From: Ilex aquifolium
Taxonomy: Eukaryota > Streptophyta > Magnoliopsida > Aquifoliales > Aquifoliaceae
Assembly: GCA_951799425.1 (NCBI GenBank)
Contig: OX637391.1
Span: 14,875,051 to 14,939,050, forward strand
DNA: 64,000 bases
Reading direction: 5' to 3'
Position numbers and translations under genes: made by a program. The notes beneath the pieces were generated by a model. That model had not been told where the DNA came from. It ran no database searches and worked only from the letters and a program-made list of their open reading frames with translations. Shown here piece after piece: positions 44,423 to 54,194 of this stretch (the first letter of the stretch is position 1; the number at the start of each line of letters is the position of its first letter).

Positions 44423-47400
44423 CTACTGGTAATAGCGCTTCAAATGATCTGCATTCCGGGAATGTGGCAAGTCTTTCCCTTCTTCTGTGTGTAGCTCATA
44501 ATTTCTAGGTCGGACCATCCTTTTTACAATGTACGACCTTTCCCAATTTGGGCTGAGCTTCCCATGGGTGGGGTCCTTCTGGCTGGAAGGAACTTCTTCA
44601 GTACCAGGTCGCCTAGCTGGAAACTTTTCCTCCTTGCCCGTTTGTTGTAATATCTGGTTGTGTTCCTCTGGTATGAGAATATTCGCTGCAGCGCTTCATC
44701 CCTTTTCTCGTCTAGGAGGTCGAGGTTGACCAACAGGGATCTCTCATTTTGCATGGGGTCAAAGAGTTCGACCCTTGCTAAAGGCAAGCCGACCTCGATT
44801 GAGGCCATCGCCTCGATCCCATAGGCCAGGCAGAATGGGGTCCTTACAGTTGCTGTCCATACGGTTATTCGATAAGCCCATAGTACCGTGGGAAGATGAT
44901 CTACCCATTGTGATTTAGATGCCTCCAGCCTTGTCTTCAGCGCGAGCTTGATTGTTATGATTGTAACTTCAGCTTGTCCATTGGATTGTGGGTGTATGGG
45001 TGCTGAGAAGTAGTTTTTGATTCCCAACTCTACTCCAAAACCAATGAATGCTGGATTGTCAAACTGCTTTCCATTGTCCGAGGCCAGCGCCCTGGGGACA
45101 TCGAAACGACAGGTTATTGCCTTCTAAGCGAAGTTTTTGACCTTCTGCTCAGTGATTTTAGCCAGCAGCTCGACTTCTGCCCACTTTGTAAAGTAGTCCA
45201 CTGCAACTATGACGAACTTGCATTGCCCAACGCCACTTGGCAAGGGTCCGAGGATGTCTAATCCCCATTGCTGAATGGGCTAGGGGTTGACGACAAGCGT
45301 GAGCTGTTCTGGCGGGTAGTGTGGCAGATTGCCATGAATCTGGCAGGCTTGGCATTTCTTCACCATCTCCTTGGCATCTTTGGCCATAGTGGGCCAAAAG
45401 TACCCTTGTCGTAGTGCCTTGCTTGCTAAGGTTCTCGCACCGATGTGGTTTCCGCATATGTCATCGTGAATTTCTCTTAGAATATAATATGCCTCTATCC
45501 CAGACACACACTTCATTAGTGGAAATGAAAAACCCCTGTTGTATAAATTACCTTGAATGAGTGTAAATCTTGCCGCTTTGGATTTCAACTTTGACGCTTC
45601 TTTCGGGTCGTTTGGGAGGACTTCATCCTGTAAGAAGGATATGACAGGGTTCATCCACGAGTTACTCTCATGGACTGGCATAGCTTGATCCTTATCGGGC
45701 CGAACGCTGGGTTCGAATAAGATTTCGACGGGGACCCTCCCTGGTAAGTCTTGGTGCGCGGTAGTGGCTAGCTTGACGAGTGCATCAGCTTGGGCATTTG
45801 CCTCTCGAGGCACTTGGATTAGCTCAGCCATGACAAAATTTCTTAGCAGAGTGCATACCTTCATCATGTAAAGGGCCATTTTTGTCATCTCTGGTGGTGT
45901 ACTCCTTCTCGACCTGCCTGACTACTAACTGGGAGTCGTTGTGAATCGCGATATGTTGTGCATCCATTGACGAGGCTAAGTTTAAGCCCGCTATGAGGGC
46001 CTCATACTTCGCCTCGTTATTGGATGCTTGAAAATTATACCTCAAAGAGTATTCCAAGTCGTACCCCTCGGACGGGGTCAGGATTAGGCCAGCCCCACTT
46101 CCCTGGGCATTTGAGGCGCCATCCACGTATAACTTCTAGGTCGGTAAATCAGATACGTAATCTAAGTTCTCTTCTGGCGGTGAGGTGAATTCGGCTAGCA
46201 CTTTCCCCTTGATTGCCATTCTTGGCTTGAATCTAGTGTCGAATTCACTGAGTTCCATCGCCCACTTCACCAATCTCCTTGAGGCCTCTGACTTGTGTAG
46301 GACCTGTCTCATCGACTGATCCGTAGGAATTTCAATTGTATGTGCCTAGAAGTATGGCCTCAATCTCTGGGCTGCCACGAGGAGGGCTAGGACGAGTTTC
46401 TCCATCTTTGAATATCGCTCCTCGGCCCCCCTAAGAGCCTTGCTACAAAAATAGACTGGTTGCTGAACTCTCTCTTTGTCTTTTACGAGGGCAGCACTGA
46501 CTGAAAAGTCAAACACTGCAAGGTAAAGGGTTAACACTTCTCCTTCCTGGGGGTTCACTAATACTTGTGGTGTGGCTAGATAGGATTTAAGGGCTTGAAA
46601 GGCCTCTTCACACTTCTCATCCCACTGAAAAGTTATCTTCAAAACCTTGAAGAACGACTGACACTTGTCACTGGAGAGCGAAACAACCCGATTGAGTATC
46701 GCTATCCTTTCGGTTAGGCGTTGTACCTCTCGAGTGTTGGTGGGGGATTTCATTTCCAGAATGGCCTTCACCTTTTCAGGGTTTGCCTCAATGCCCCTGC
46801 AATTGTCTATGAAGCCCAAAAACTTCCCTGCTGAAATCCCAAAAGCGCACTTGGTTGGGTTTAACTTTATCTGGTATTCTCGCATAATCTCGATTACCTC
46901 CTTGAGGTGCTGAATATGGAGCTCATATTTGAGGAACTTTACGAGCTTGTCGTCGATGTACACCTCCATCGTTGAGCCTAGCTTCTGGCGAAACATTCTA
47001 TTGACCAGCCTCTGATAAGTGGCCCCGACATTTTTCAGCTCGAAGGGCATGACTTGGTAGCAAAAGATTCCTTGTTCGGTGGAAAATGAAGTTTTTCTCT
47101 TGATCATTTGGAACCATCCTGATCTGGTTGTAGCCTGAAAAGGCATCCATAAAGCTAAGGAGTTCATGACCCACTGTGGCATCGACTATCAGGTCAATCT
47201 GGGACAAGGAGAATCTGTCTTTGGGGCATGTGCGGTTTAGATTGGTAAAATCAATGCACAAGCGCCACTTTCCATTTACTTTCTTGACGAGCACGACATT
47301 AGCCAACCAGGTTGGATAATCGACCTCCCTGATGGCCTTTGCGCGCAGGAGCTTGGCCACCTCTTTATTGATTGTTTTTTGTCTTTTTAGGGCAAAACTT

Positions 47401-48296
47401 CTCCTCTTTTGCCTAACTAGTTTGCAGTTCGGATCGACACTAAGCCGGTGTACGATCACTGCCGGATCAATTCCTTCCATGTCCTCTTACTTCCAGGCAA
47501 ACACATCGGCATTCTCTCTCAGGAATGAAACAAGCTTTTATTTAATGTCTTGGAGCAACATAGAGCCGACGAAAACTACATGCCCCGGATCTTCGTCAAC
47601 CTGCACAGGCTCCAGTTGCTCCGAGGGAGTGGACCGCGTCTCCAGCTCATCTCGCATGTCCAGGTCCTCCAGTTGAACAGATTCCACCTCCTTCTCTCTC
47701 ATTAATGCCACATAACATTCCCTTGCAAGGCGTTGATCTCCCCTGACCACGCTGACTCCGTTCTCGGTTGGGAACTTCATCACCAGGTGGAACGCCGAAG
47801 GTATTGCTCTGATAGAATTGAGGGATGGTCTTCCCAAAAGGAAGTTGTAGGCAGATGGAGCATCCACCACTAAGAAACGAACAGTGGTGGAAACCTGGCA
47901 TGGTTGGTCTCCCATGGTGAGGACGAGCTGAATAGACCCAACGGGCAAGACTATCTCACCCGAGAAGCCCAGAAGATGGGTTCTCACGGGTTCAAGCCTT
48001 AACCTATCTATGCCGAGCTGATCAAAGGTTGACAAGAAGATAAAGTCTGTTGAACTGCCATTGTCGATGAGCACCTGATGCACAGTCTTATTTGTGATGA
48101 TAGCCTTTACGACCAGTGTGTCGTCGTAAGGGTGTTGGCATCCTTCGAGGTCAGCATCGGAGAAAATAATTTCTAGATCTCGGTGCGGCGCTTCCCGGAC
48201 ATCATGAACTTCGAAAAAATCATACGAATTTCGCGCCGACCTGGACTTGCCCCCTCTAGCGAAACCACCCGAGATGACCCTGATTTCTCCAAGGCC
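44423..48296 (-). pseudogene. Element B pol: protease, RT, dual RNase H, integrase
   Basis: Protease with IDNGSS (about 48055) and GFSG, LLGRPSL. RT with VNGKWRLCIDFTNLNR.CPKD (about 47250), DAFSGYNQI and the catalytic MEVYIDD (about 46955). RNase H with YFCSKALRGAEERYSKMEKL (about 46440). A second, archaeal-type RNase H with VDGASNAQGSGAG (about 46115) and SNNEAKYEALIAGL. Integrase with a complete HHCC finger (HIGARTLASKALRQGYFWP..CQACQ) and SDNGKQFD and HPQSNGQAEV. Stops lie near 47537, 47487, 46345 and 46135, and frame changes near 47095, 45870 and 45280-45030. Several stops read as CAA/CAG to TAA/TAG. Pol ends at 44423. Upstream it is cut from gag by the solo LTR. Confidence 0.9.
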
Positions 48297-48301
48297 CTGC
48301 T

Positions 48302-50764
48302 TGTCACACCCCATCCTGAGAGACCTTCTTTGGTTTCCCAGAGATAGAAGCGTAACTCAACACGTGGCGATACTTGCGTTTATAATGCAGTAATGCAATT
48401 AAAAATTAATAATGCCACCTAGTGCCACAATCAAAATAGAAAACTATATACCGAGTACACAACGGTGTTGTTTTTGCCAAAATAAAGGATTAGAGATTTC
48501 ATCCCTTACAGCACACAACAGGGAAAACAGACACTCCTGTACAATATGTACATAATTAGATTCTTTAGTTTTCCCCCCATCTCTACCATGCTAGTGCAGT
48601 AGTGGACCTCACTTTAGACTTCGACATCCTGAAACCAATAATTTTCTTGAGTGTACTGCGTATCATAATAAATGGAAAGATTAAAAATATGGATCAATAT
48701 CATTTCACCAAAAATATGTTCATAATCTGAGGAGAACGTCAAAAATCAAAGTGTTTTCATCTCACTTTGAAATCTCATCATCTCCGCCAATATAACAACA
48801 TAATAAATAGTCCACATGTGTTATGAGTCAACAACAACATTTAAGCAATGTCAAGCTGTCTCACGACGACTACGCAATATCCAAATCAACAACATGTAAC
48901 CATGTCAAGCTATCAACAACTCAGCACAGTGGATATTACTCAAATCACAAGCTTTTCAATAAATCACCAACTTTTCAACAATACATATTTGATTTCTCAC
49001 ATATAAGCTACTCAACTCAAATCAATTCGTCAAAATTGATTTCTCACATATAAGAGAATAACTTGATATATTATATACTTTTATTTCTAAGTATTATGAA
49101 GCAGTACATTTTACCTTTACCGCTAACATATACCTTTCCTTTCTTTACGATTGATCCCTATGTGTAACCGAGGTAGTAGCCTCTGACCCTAATAGTTAAC
49201 ACATGGATTAATGAAAATGAGTATCGAATCAAAAATAGCTTAACTAATGCAAATCAATGCATCATTTCGGACTACTGTGTATTACCGCACTCAAAACCCT
49301 AATTCAAATCTATGATTCCCAGTCCAAATTCAAAATCATCAATCATAATTTTAAGATTATGTTAATATTTCATAAATAATGTAATACATGATTTCAAAAT
49401 GAATTTGAAAAGCTTCGACTGATCCGGAATTGAGAAACCCTCTCATGCGCTACTTTTCGGTCCGAAATAGCCAAAAATAAAACGACGTTATTTTTCAATA
49501 AAATTTCATCCACATACTCAAATAACCTACCTAAGAATGAATATAAAATTTATTTTCCCAAAATCACCCAAAAACTGGATCAAATTGGCCTCGGAGACCA
49601 AAACAGTCATTTTAATCTTCATTTTGATCCGACCGTTGGATCGACTTGAAATTTTACCGGGACCTCCGCACGGACGTTACAGAACTTTTGGCACAAACCA
49701 GAAGTTGATCGGAGTTTGGAAATGCCCAAAATATCCTTCGGAGTCCAATGATGTCCCCCACTCCACTTCATCTTCAACATTTGATTAGTTTGACTTTTGC
49801 CCTAAGTGCAGAATTTTCTGCTCAACCACCCCACTTTGACCCCAAAGTTCTCCCACTATAGTACACTTCTTCCTTTGATTTCAACACCCACATACTCTTT
49901 GAAAAACCTAGTTTCAATCCCCCCTAGACTCAGTCTTCGACTTTAACTCTAACATCTTCAAATCATTGGTCAAAGTTGGCCAAAAAATCATTTTTAAACA
50001 CAAAGGCAGACCTGCAACTGCCCGTTTCAGCCCCAAAACGATCTCTAAATCCAATTCCAAGGCCGGAAATGGATTCCTTGACCCCAAATTAGCTAAACCC
50101 AAACCCCCTTTCAAAGCTTAATCAAGTTTATCAAAAATCAAATTTTTAAAAATTCAAACCCATGAGGGTTTGTTCATCCCATCACCACACACCACGGCAA
50201 CTCGTAAAACAACTCCCAAAAAACTCTACAACAACCCAAAAACACAACCCAAGACTCAATTGAAGAAGAAAGACTCGTTTTCTATGAGACCCATTTCATG
50301 AAAACCTAAAATCCGAAACTTTAAAACTCAAATTCGAGCATAACCACTACCCAAATCAAAAATTAACAACACCAATGAATTCCTAGCATCCAAATTAGGC
50401 TAGAGGCATACCTTTGAATTTTGAATAAGCTTCCAAAGCAACCCAAAAATTCAAACGAAGGTTTTCTCTCTATATTCTCTCCTATATTTCTCTCTCTGCA
50501 AACGAATTCTATCCATTCCAGGCTATGGAAGAAGTCTTCAGCACCTCCTCAAACCTTCTAGAGTGTTGGAGGGAGACATGTAGCCTCCTGTTGCTGCTAG
50601 GCAGCTGTTTGAAAGAAATGTCATGCAATGGCATTTCTTTAAATACCTTCAATCCGAAAATTAATTTAATCTTTAATTAAAATTTTTCTTCATATATATT
50701 AAAACATGCACTATAAAAATATTTTTTTTATCCACGTATTATGCATGTATGCTCGGGTTTCACA
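48302..50764 (-). mobile_element. Solo LTR (Gypsy type) inserted between gag and protease
   Basis: On the minus strand it starts TGTGAAACCC and ends GGGGTGTGACA, has no internal genes and is flanked by the 5-bp duplication CTGCT (plus strand, 48297-48301 and 50765-50769). The 3' end resembles Tekay-type LTR ends, and at 2,463 bp it is long. Lack of any PBS, gag or pol shows it arose by LTR-LTR recombination. The reading frame of element B on either side of the insertion is still in register, so the host element was still open at this point when hit. The open frame at 49537-49788 and others here are chance. Confidence 0.88.
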
Positions 50765-50769
50765 CTGCT

Positions 50770-52345
50770 GATGTTGTTGTGGGGGTGGAGCGGCAGCTTG
50801 GGCATCTCGTCCCTGATCATTTTTTTCTCTCCTTTCTCCTGCCACGTAGTGCCGCAAGTGTCCTCTCTGGATTAAATACTCTACTTTTTTCTTGAGTTGG
50901 ATGCAGTCATTTGTCTCATGGCCAGTGTCTTTGTGAAACTCACAATATTTTGTGGGGTCCCACCTCCTAGGATCAGATTTCATCTGAGGTGGCCATCAGA
51001 TGAATCTTTCATTCTGGACATGATGGAGGACCTGTGCAATGGAGGTGATCAGGGGCGGGAAGCATGCTGGAGCGTATCGGGGCTGTAATTCTTATGGTGG
51101 GAGTCCTAGGCGGTCTCTGACATTGCCTCTTCTTTTTGGAGAAGGCTCTCTTTCTCTTCTCGGAGAACGATCCCTCCGCGGGGACCAGTCACATTTTTTC
51201 TCTTTTCTGGGACTGCGGTCCCTCTTCTTCTTCTCTCCTTCTGCAGATGTCGACCCTCCTTTTAGGCGAAGGGCCTCCTCGCCATTGATGTACTTCTCAG
51301 CTTTTGCAAGTACCTCAGCCATAGTGGCTTGAGGGTTCTTTGCAATTGAGAAGAGAAGGTCCTTTGACTGGACACCGAGACCGGACATGAATGTAGTCAG
51401 TGCGAACTTGTCGTCCACACTTTCCACTTTCAAGCATTCCTGATTGAAACGTTGTATGTAGCTTCGGAGTGACTCATTGGGTCCCTATTTAACACTCAAA
51501 AGATGGTAGGAGGGTTTCCTATACGTTCTGGCCCCGATGAAATGCAACACGAACTGTATAGACAATTCTCTGAAAGAAGAGATCGACGTCGGCTGCAACC
51601 TGTTGAACCAAGTGATCGCCGACCCTTTGAGGGTTATGCCAAAAGCTCGGCAGCAAATGGGATCCGGATACCCATGTAATTCCATTTGGTTCTTGTATGA
51701 GTTCAAGTGATCCACTGGGTCTTTGGTTCCATCAAAAGCCTTTATTAACGGCATTCAAAATTTTTGAGGGAGAGGAAAATGAAGAATCTCAGGGACGAGA
51801 GGCGATTCAATTTGTTGGACTAGAGCGTCCATGGTGTTGAGGGCTTTCCCCTTAACCACTTCTTTCACATTTCCCAGCTCTTGCTGGATCTCGCGATGTC
51901 TTTGCTCCAGAAAGTGATCCATAACGTTTGGCGGGGGGAAGGTTCTGTCATCTCGATGAACGGGTCGTGCCCGACTATGGGCTTCATCTTCTGCACGTTC
52001 GTCCAGATGTCTCCTCCGGTGATTCTCTCCGGAGTGGCTGTGCTCATGGAGTTTTGTGACTCCATTGGGCGGCACTTGACGTTCCTGAGGAGGAACGTCA
52101 TGCTATACTGGTGGAAGAGGCTCGTGATGCATTGGTGGTATCTGTTGGAGGTGATTAGACTGAATCCATGTTAACAAATCTTGATTCTACTTTATAAGTT
52201 GCATGGTGGTCCGTTGGTAGGTTTCCAACTCATTGAGTGGAGGTGGATCTACCGCCGGAGGATGAATTTCGACGTCCGCCGCGTGGGCGGGGAAGTTCTA
52301 TGGCGGGTTTTGATGAACTTGGGGGTTGACATGAGATTTACTCAT
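50770..52345 (-). pseudogene. Element B gag, interrupted by stops
   Basis: Starts at an ATG at 52345 about 80 bp inside the PBS. It holds the retrotransposon gag core (IKAFDGTKDPVDHLNSYKN, CRAFGITLKGSAITWFNRL, SFRELSIQFVLHFIGAR), an SR/KR-rich basic segment (51160-51270) and a zinc-finger-like KYCEFHKDTGHETNDC (about 50920). At least six stops lie in the same frame, near 52298, 52190, 52103, 51754, 51484 and 51090. Where the element C gag can be compared they correspond to CAG or CGA codons, so C-to-T changes explain most of them. The 3' end joins the solo LTR. Confidence 0.85.
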
Positions 52346-52414
52346 ATTCTTGGTAGAAACCATCAAACTAACAGAGATGTATGAAGAAAACTTCAAGGAA
52401 ACGATGAAAACCGT

Positions 52415-52432
52415 TTCTCACGGACGGCGCCA
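52415..52432 (-). other. Primer-binding site of element B
   Basis: The minus strand reads TGGCGCCGTCCGTGAGAA four bases after the LTR end. The first nine bases match the 3' end of tRNA-Asp. The rest resembles the PBS of element C (54136). Confidence 0.7.
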
Positions 52433-52435
52433 AAT

Positions 52436-53256
52436 TGATGGTGCTCGAAAATATTAGCCTAAATCTAGAATCGAGGCCAGTTGGCCCAGAGAAGATGCAG
52501 AGTAAATATATGGACTAGAAATGGATAAGGCAGTGAGAGAAAAATCAGAACACGGTGTAAGTGGTTCACCTTAACCGAAGGACTAAGGCTATGTCCACTG
52601 TAAGAGAGTCTCTTGCTCCTGGGGGTTGTGTATTACTCGAAATAGGTGATTACAATGGTATTACTGACTTAGGACCTTTACAAGAAAATGCTTAGATAAC
52701 GTAAATTTGTCTATGTAGATGGCTTAGAGTACTACAAGGAAGACGATGATTCTGTCCTCTGTAGCGTAATAGTGTCCTATTTATACAAGTGATTCTTCTA
52801 GGGTTTCTTGCGGCTTCTTCTTCCTTTCTGCTGATTTTGTGGGCCCTTCTACTTTTGTCCTGTAGCAACCTCTGTCACATGACGCCACTGCACCCACAGT
52901 CCTTGAGCAGTTACGCGCACCAATATTCTCTGTGGCAGAGAGTGCGCGTTTGTTAAGAGCGTCAGAAGTGGTCTCCCTGCCCTCAGGACACGTGGCACGA
53001 TGGGGGCACTTCAGGATTGGCATTGGGCCAAGCTCATTTATCCCGAGTTAACCTCCAGCTGAGTTGGATTGGGGTTGGGCTAGACTTCAAGCCTTCTGCT
53101 ACTGTTGGACTTTACCTTTTTTGCGTGGTCCATTCTACTCTTGTCGTGGACAAGCTGCTGCGAGCGATTCATTTGGGTCACTGTATAAATAGAGGCCGCC
53201 TGGATTTATTGGGATTTTGATTATGTCGGTCCATACCCAAAATCATATCATTATCA
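52436..53256 (-). repeat. 5' LTR of element B (821 bp)
   Basis: Plus-strand TGATGG...TTATCA, ending in CA, with the GTTAG duplication beyond. On the minus strand TATAAATAG (52777-52785) is the likely sense TATA. On the plus strand a second TATAAATAG (53184-53192) lies near the U3 edge and points outwards. It contains the uninterrupted site (GGACTAAGGCTA near 52575) where the PIF element entered the other LTR. Confidence 0.9.
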
Positions 53257-53433
53257 GTTAGAATATAATTTTTTTGGCTAGAAAAAAGTATAAAGAAGTA
53301 TTTTATGATTTGCAGTTTTAAGCACGACTTTTAAGATTATTCATTATTCGAATAAATGTCTAATTAGATTCGGATCCCTTTTTGTAATTCTAACAATTCT
53401 AGAATAGAACAAGTTGAATTTGGGGGTATCAAT
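53257..53433. other. Short host segment between elements B and C
   Basis: About 177 bp of AT-rich DNA, the right half of the site interrupted by element B. It joins 33396 in the pre-insertion order. No gene. Confidence 0.6.
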
Positions 53434-54132
53434 TGTGATGATACTTAAAATAAACCCCAGACACGAGCTCAGGAAAAGAGCTCAGCTCTGGAGGACAGGG
53501 AAAATAAACCGAGCTCATCCAGCCACGATCTGAGCTCGACCAGTCAACACTTGTACTCCCAGCTGAAGACATAAGGCGATAAATGTTAAGAGGACAGCAA
53601 GTCGACAGCAGATATATTCATAATGGGAATTCAGCTAATCCAAGGCGCGTAACACATTACCAGCAAGGATCCTCTCCTACAATCAAGGAGAGGATCCCAT
53701 GATAAAAGGCAAAAACCAAGCCATTTAGAGCCAGCTATAGGAAGTCTAGGTAACTCCGAGATTATAGATAAAGATAGGGAGCAATCCCTTCAATGTAGGA
53801 TATAATTCCGAATTAGAGGTAAGCATGAGGCTATAAAAAGGGAGGGACAACCTCCATTAAGATATAGACCCCGAGTATTCTACTGTAACACGTTCAATTC
53901 ATCAATAAAGAGAAAGGAGCAAGAGCCTCCATTAGAGAGTGGACTAGCCGAGCTCGTTAGCCGGTGAACCACTATACTTCTACTGTCTCACACGCACTAC
54001 ACATCGGTTAATTAGAGCATTCGTCCATCGATACACGAGCCTTGTAGCTCAGATGCCACATCAAACCCCACACAGATCGTTCATACCACATAATCCAATC
54101 CCATAGCTCATTCGCGCAGGTTTACGCCATCA
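53434..54132 (+). repeat. 5' LTR of element C
   Basis: Likely limits TGTGATGATAC (53434) to GCCATCA (54132). The start is inferred because no second LTR is visible. It has a TATA box TATAAAAAG (53832-53840) and a poly(A) signal AATAAA (53904-53909), giving a short R region. It is rich in GAGCTC/AGCTC words, as are the later arrays. Confidence 0.7.
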
Positions 54133-54135
54133 GTT

Positions 54136-54153
54136 TGGCGCCGTCTGTGGGAA
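54136..54153 (+). other. Primer-binding site of element C
   Basis: TGGCGCCGTCTGTGGGAA, three bases after the LTR end. The first nine bases match the 3' end of tRNA-Asp. Confidence 0.75.
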
Positions 54154-54194
54154 CGACTGTTCCTGTTACAAGTAAGCTGATTCCTCAGTGACTG

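Larger units (their letters stand above)
33402..53256 (-). mobile_element. Element B: complete TAT-lineage Ty3/Gypsy element with nested insertions
   Basis: Both LTRs and a perfect 5-bp target duplication GTTAG (33397-33401 and 53257-53261) define the element. On the minus strand the order is 5' LTR (53256-52436), PBS, gag, protease, RT, RNase H, a second archaeal-type RNase H, integrase (to 44423), hairpin array, three antisense genes on the plus strand, polypurine tract, and 3' LTR (36197-33402). A dual RNase H and antisense ORFs downstream of integrase are hallmarks of the TAT (Retand-type) lineage. Nested inside are a PIF/Harbinger element, a hAT MITE and a solo LTR. Without the PIF element and its duplication, both LTRs are exactly 821 bp. 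All sense genes carry stops or frameshifts. Confidence 0.92.

Noticed and set aside
49537..49788. 83-codon open frame within the solo LTR
   Set aside because: It lies in LTR DNA with proven ends and has no family features.
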